NCBI GenBank assembly: GCA_017853285.1
Contig: JAFMJU010000102.1
Location: forward strand, 1-10,152
From: Gemmataceae bacterium
Lineage (GTDB): Bacteria; Planctomycetota; Planctomycetia; Gemmatales; Gemmataceae
Direction: 5' to 3'
DNA: 10,152 nt
Part shown: one piece after another, positions 6,429 through 10,152 of the stretch
Numbering within the stretch: the first letter of the stretch is position 1
Layout: each line of letters opens with the position of its first letter
The notes under the pieces: model-generated
Databases searched by the model: none
What the model was told of the DNA's origin: nothing
Seen by the model: only the letters and a program-made list of their open reading frames with translations
Made by a program: the position numbers and the translations under genes

Positions 6429-9400
6429 TCACTTGCGGAACATCGGGTGCTCCTTGTCACCCCGGGAGAGCATGTAGGCCATCAGGTCGAGGATTTCGTC
6501 CTCTTTCAGCGTGTCGAGCAAGCCTTTGGGCATCATGGACACCTTGGAGGAGGTGACAGACTCGACCCGTTTGCGGTCGATGCTGGCCAGATCGTTGGGG
6601 TCGAGCATGTTGGTCATCACCATCATGTTGTCCCCGTTGAGATTGACGATGCGACCGCTCACCAGCTTGCCGTCGCTGGTTTCGATCACCACCGCCTCGT
6701 ACTGGTCGGAGATCGACTTGCTGGGCTCGATGATGCTTTCGAGCAGGTCCCGCGGCGAGAATCTGCCGGCCACGCCGGTGAGGTCGGGGCCCTGGGCACC
6801 ACCCTCATTGGCGTAGCGGTGGCAACTGAAGCAGGTGGTCTGGCCGAACAGGGTGCGGCCCCGCTCCCAGTCGCGACCGGCCTTCAGGCCGCTCTCCAGT
6901 TTGCCGGCGAGGTCATCGACAGTGTACTGCTTCACCACCGGGCGGGCCGGGGCGGCAGGCTGGTTGGAAGCGACGGCGGGCTTGTCGGACAGCAGCTCCT
7001 TGAACGCCTCCTTCTCCTCCGCGCCCAGGGTGGCCACGGTGTCGCGCTTGATGTTGGCGATGAAGCCACCAAAGCTGTTGCCGCCCTTGTAGGTGAGCGC
7101 CTTGCGCAGCCATTCGAGCTGCGCCTTGCGCAATTCAGGAGTCCAACCGGTTTTCAGCATGCGCAGGGCCCGGGCCAGATCCATCTGTTCCTCCTGCGTG
7201 GGCGCGGTGGCCAGCAGGGGGGTGATCTTTTTGGCGGCGTTGGGCGACTGCAAGAACACCAGGAAGGCGGCGAGATCGCCATCCACCAGCCGCTGGCTGG
7301 AGGGGAAGCGGGGCTCGAAGGCCTCGATCAACCGGGTCCGGGTGGTGTCATCGGGCGGGCCGAAACGCACGCAGAGGATCGCGTACACCCGCAGCAGGTC
7401 AGCGCGGGCTTGCTCGCTCATCTTGTCCCAGCCGGCTTGCAGCTTGTCGAGGGCGGCAAACAATTTGGCCTTGGTCTCGCCCGAGGGCTCCTTGGCTCCG
7501 GGCTTGCGGTGGGCCGGATCGGTGGCGGACACGCGGGCCAGGGCGAGCAAGGCCTCGGTGGCCTTGGCAGGATTCGGCTCGGCCAACGCCTTTTCGGCCC
7601 AGCGCTCGACGGGTTGGTGCTCCAGCGCGATCCGCGCCGCTGATCGGATGACCCTGTCTGTGTTGTCGAGATTGGTCCAGATCAAGGACAGCAGGCTGGC
7701 TTCGGGATTCAGGTGGCCGGCTTCCAGGGCGCGACGCAGGGCGCGGGAGGCCTCGTTGCCATCGTCTGGGTTGGGCGCGGGAGCGGTGGACTCGGAGCCC
7801 ACATACTTCACGCGGTAGAGGCCAGACTGAGTGCGGCGGCCGCCGATGGTGAAGTACATGTTTCCATCCACCGGGTTGACCACCACATCGGTGAGTGGCA
7901 GCGGCATGCCGGAAACGAACTCCTCGAGTTCGCCGGTGTAACCCGCGCCGGCGGGCTTCATGTGGGTGGCGTAGAGTTTGCCGTAGCTCCAGTCGCAGAT
8001 GTAGAAAGCGTTTTGATATTTGGCGGGAAACTTCGCTCCGGTGCCGAAACAGACGCCGGTGGGGGAACCTGGGCCGACATTGACCACGGACCCCATGCTG
8101 TCGGGATAGTGGGCGGGCCATTTGCCTGCGCCGTTGCGCCAGCCGTAGTCAACGCCGCTGAGCACCTGGCAGACGCGGGTGGGGCGGTACCAGGGGGTGT
8201 TCACATCCCATTCCATGTCGGCGTCGTAGGTGAACAGGTCGCCTTTGGGATTGAAACCGGCATCGAACTGGTTGCGGAAACCGGTGGTGAGGATGGTCCA
8301 GTCCTTGCCATCTGGAGTGACCTGGTAGATGGTTCCACCCGGCCCAAGGACCCCGGCCATGAAGCCACGGCCATCGGGCATGCGGGGCAGCAGGTGATCC
8401 TCGCCCCAGTGCCGGGGAACGCGGCTGTCTTTAAAATCCACCAACTTGGACTGATTGCCGCACACCACCACGAGATTCTTGCCATCCGGCGTGAGGAGCA
8501 CCGCGTGGGGGCCATGCTCGCCCGCGCCACCGGGAATCGCCTTCAGGAATTCGACCTTGTCGAGCTTGTCGTCGTTGTCGCTGTCGGTCACCCGGTAGAG
8601 GCCTGACTCGTATTTGCCGCCCTTGTTCACCACCACATAGAGGCTATCGAAGGCCCACAACAGGCCCTGGGCTTCCCCGATGGCGGCGGGAACAGGCTCG
8701 ACGGTGGTTTCGGCACCGTCTTTACCGGGGACCACGCGGTAGAGGCCGCCATATTGGTCGGAAACGATCAGCCTGCCTTTGCCATCCACGCACAGGTTCA
8801 CCCAGGAGCCTTGCTGTTCCTTGGGCACGGAGTAGAGCAGCTCGACCTGGAAATCTTTTTTCACTTTCAGCTTGTCGGCGGGGGTGCTGGTCACAGCCCG
8901 GGCCTTGCCGGCGCCGTCGAGCGTTTTCGTGTCGATCGAGGTCCACATCTTGCCGCCGACTTGGGCGACCACCTTGGCTGGTTGCCACTTGCCGGCAAAT
9001 CCAACTTTCTTCCAACCATCGGCGGCCTCGGTGCTGGCCAGCCAGGAGGCGTTGGTCATCACACCGCCTTTTTTTCCGGGGCTTTCCAGATTGAGTTTGG
9101 CGACCACACCGGCGGGGCCATCGGCGTTTTCAGCCTCGATAGCCAGGACATGCTTGCCGGGCTTGTCCTTCAGCTTTTCCGTGAGATCCACGCCCACCGG
9201 CTCTTCCCAGTTGTCCGAAGCGAGGACCTTTTCACCATCGAGATAAACGACCACCTTGTTGTCGCCGGTGGCGGTCAGGCGGGCGGAGGTCAGTCCGGGA
9301 GTGAGATTGAACTCGCGCCGAAGAAACACCTTTTGCCTGTCCTGGAGAACACCGGCCCAAATCCACTGGGGCCGCTGGGCTGGAGCGCGGGCACCGGCGT

Positions 9401-10094
9401 TTCCAGCCTCCGCGGGCAGTCGCTTGAGCTGGATGTCCTTGAACTGGACCACCATCGCGGGGCCCACATGGATCTGGAAGGCCAGGATGCCGCTCATGGC
9501 GCGGCCCTTGGTGTCGTTGTCCACCACTTCCACCAGGGTGCGGCCATCGATCTGGTGTGTCAGCTTGTTGCCCACCGCGGTGATGCGGTAATCGTGGAAG
9601 TCCTTGATGTTGATGCCTTCTAGCAGGGCCTTGGCATCACCCGTGGAACCGGTGACTTCCTTCTTGCCCCCCTCGGCGATGGTGACCTTCTGCCCCCGCT
9701 CGGCCAGGATCCCGCGCCCTCGCTCCTCATAGAGGATGCCGGTGAAACGGCCACTGGCATCGATGTCGGCCTGATAGCCGCCGACCACATATTCGCCCTT
9801 ATCCTTCAGGTGCTTGGAGCGGTACTGGATGCCGGAGTTACCGGCAGTCATGCGGAACTTCAGCTTCAGCTCGAAGTTCTCGAGGGGCTTGCCGGTGTAC
9901 AGAAGAAACTTGTTGTAGGGCAATTTGCCATCCGTTTTGCCGGTGATGGCCCCGTCTTCCACGCTCCACAGCTTGGTGTCGCCCTCCCAGCCGGTCAGGT
10001 CCTTGCCATTGAAGAGGGATTCCCATTCCTGGGCCCGGCCGGCGGTGCCCAATGCCACCACCAGGGCAAGAGCCCAAAGCGCCAAACGATGCAT
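6429..10094 (-). CDS. Secreted PVC-type multidomain protein: DUF1080, sugar-binding-like fold, beta-propeller, helical repeats, cytochrome c
   Basis: The 1221-residue protein begins with a Sec signal peptide (MHRLALWALALVVALGTAG, cleavage near RA-QE, residue 21), so it acts in the periplasm or paryphoplasm. Modules in order: DUF1080/PF06439 (about 23-227; SLFNGKDLTGW, SGIQYRS, GGYQADID, KDFHDYRI), a family annotated as 3-keto-disaccharide hydrolase with a concanavalin-like fold; a jelly-roll resembling the N-terminal module of alpha-L-rhamnosidases (about 241-385; FLRREFNL, VYLDGEKV); a quinoprotein-glucose-dehydrogenase-like propeller (about 405-765; GEHGPHAV, GFRNQFDAGF, EWDVNTPWYRPTRV, DYGWRNG); alpha-helical, HEAT-like repeats (about 780-1036); an Ala/Pro linker (about 1040-1053); and a PVC-type heme domain (about 1075-1221) with CFSCH (1088-1092) and a likely axial Met in VSMMPKG (1185-1190). 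The heme domain matches the TIGR02603-type family. A plausible role is sugar binding or oxidation with electron transfer to the bound heme; this is inference. It lies upstream of the efflux genes on the same strand, with a hairpin between. No frameshift is seen. Confidence 0.9.
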   Translation of the reverse strand: MHRLALWALALVVALGTAGRAQEWESLFNGKDLTGWEGDTKLWSVEDGAITGKTDGKLPYNKFLLYTGKPLENFELKLKFRMTAGNSGIQYRSKHLKDKGEYVVGGYQADIDASGRFTGILYEERGRGILAERGQKVTIAEGGKKEVTGSTGDAKALLEGINIKDFHDYRITAVGNKLTHQIDGRTLVEVVDNDTKGRAMSGILAFQIHVGPAMVVQFKDIQLKRLPAEAGNAGARAPAQRPQWIWAGVLQDRQKVFLRREFNLTPGLTSARLTATGDNKVVVYLDGEKVLASDNWEEPVGVDLTEKLKDKPGKHVLAIEAENADGPAGVVAKLNLESPGKKGGVMTNASWLASTEAADGWKKVGFAGKWQPAKVVAQVGGKMWTSIDTKTLDGAGKARAVTSTPADKLKVKKDFQVELLYSVPKEQQGSWVNLCVDGKGRLIVSDQYGGLYRVVPGKDGAETTVEPVPAAIGEAQGLLWAFDSLYVVVNKGGKYESGLYRVTDSDNDDKLDKVEFLKAIPGGAGEHGPHAVLLTPDGKNLVVVCGNQSKLVDFKDSRVPRHWGEDHLLPRMPDGRGFMAGVLGPGGTIYQVTPDGKDWTILTTGFRNQFDAGFNPKGDLFTYDADMEWDVNTPWYRPTRVCQVLSGVDYGWRNGAGKWPAHYPDSMGSVVNVGPGSPTGVCFGTGAKFPAKYQNAFYICDWSYGKLYATHMKPAGAGYTGELEEFVSGMPLPLTDVVVNPVDGNMYFTIGGRRTQSGLYRVKYVGSESTAPAPNPDDGNEASRALRRALEAGHLNPEASLLSLIWTNLDNTDRVIRSAARIALEHQPVERWAEKALAEPNPAKATEALLALARVSATDPAHRKPGAKEPSGETKAKLFAALDKLQAGWDKMSEQARADLLRVYAILCVRFGPPDDTTRTRLIEAFEPRFPSSQRLVDGDLAAFLVFLQSPNAAKKITPLLATAPTQEEQMDLARALRMLKTGWTPELRKAQLEWLRKALTYKGGNSFGGFIANIKRDTVATLGAEEKEAFKELLSDKPAVASNQPAAPARPVVKQYTVDDLAGKLESGLKAGRDWERGRTLFGQTTCFSCHRYANEGGAQGPDLTGVAGRFSPRDLLESIIEPSKSISDQYEAVVIETSDGKLVSGRIVNLNGDNMMVMTNMLDPNDLASIDRKRVESVTSSKVSMMPKGLLDTLKEDEILDLMAYMLSRGDKEHPMFRK

Positions 10095-10103
10095 GAGAGG
10101 TTG

Positions 10104-10107
10104 CTCC
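10104..10107 (-). promoter_or_regulatory. Ribosome binding site of the large cytochrome gene
   Basis: On the - strand, GGAG lies 9 bases before the ATG at 10094. It supports that start rather than an in-frame GTG at 10142, which would place 16 polar residues before an otherwise standard signal peptide. The remaining leader to 10152 has no clear promoter; a short dyad at 10134-10145 is described among the findings. Confidence 0.5.
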
Positions 10108-10152
10108 AATCCGTCAGGGGAGTGAGATTCAGGTAGGTACACCTATTCAAAC

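Noticed and set aside
6447..7643. Long + strand open frame of 398 codons opposite the cytochrome gene
   Set aside because: It is antisense to coding sequence with clear domains; its product is Gly/His/Leu/Gln-rich without recognisable motifs, as expected for mirror frames in GC-rich DNA. The same applies to the + strand frames at 2449-3495, 5034-5933, 7713-8606 and 8754-9623.
10095..10142. GTG at 10142 as start of the large cytochrome gene
   Set aside because: It would add 16 polar residues in front of a clean signal peptide; the ATG at 10094 has GGAG at suitable spacing.
1..10152. tRNA or rRNA genes, CRISPR arrays, insertion sequences, attachment sites
   Set aside because: No cloverleaf-like sequence, regularly spaced repeats, transposase or integrase motif or terminal inverted repeats were noticed; nearly all sequence is occupied by intact conventional genes.

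Overview
The window is a GC-rich stretch of bacterial chromosome, most likely from a planctomycete or another member of the PVC superphylum. The main evidence is the large gene at the right end. It encodes a secreted protein joining a DUF1080 module, a six-bladed-type beta-propeller, alpha-helical repeats and a C-terminal CxxCH cytochrome domain, an architecture characteristic of Planctomycetota and Verrucomicrobiota. The lineage is inferred from domain content only, because no rRNA or other marker gene is present.

Layout. On the + strand, 1-1910 holds two translationally coupled envelope-glycolipid genes: the 3' part of a flippase-like membrane protein (LPG_synthase_TM/UPF0104 family) and a DPM1/GtrB-type family 2 glycosyltransferase. 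A perfect 15-bp hairpin with an A8 tract on its left and a T-rich stretch on its right lies between this pair and the convergent - strand genes, and looks like a shared bidirectional terminator. On the - strand, reading right to left, come the 1221-residue DUF1080/propeller/cytochrome protein (10094-6429), a 150-bp gap with a GC-rich hairpin, an RND inner-membrane transporter (6278-3108), and, 11 bp later, its periplasmic adaptor (3096-2038). There is no tRNA, rRNA, CRISPR array, transposase or integrase, and no gene-free stretch above about 150 bp.

How the genes may work together. The + strand pair probably loads a sugar onto a polyprenyl phosphate and supports lipid-linked sugar handling at the membrane. 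The RND permease and adaptor form an efflux pair without an outer-membrane channel gene in the window. The large secreted protein probably binds or modifies a sugar and passes electrons to its own heme, but its substrate cannot be read from the sequence.

The most unusual point is the adaptor. Its two lipoyl half-motifs are joined by only about 12 residues, so the long alpha-helical hairpin that normally reaches a TolC-like channel is missing, while the barrel region carries an extra segment of about 40 residues. Nothing in the window clearly amounts to a wholly new system. The atypical efflux pair and the single-chain sugar-binding/propeller/cytochrome protein are the two items most worth checking.
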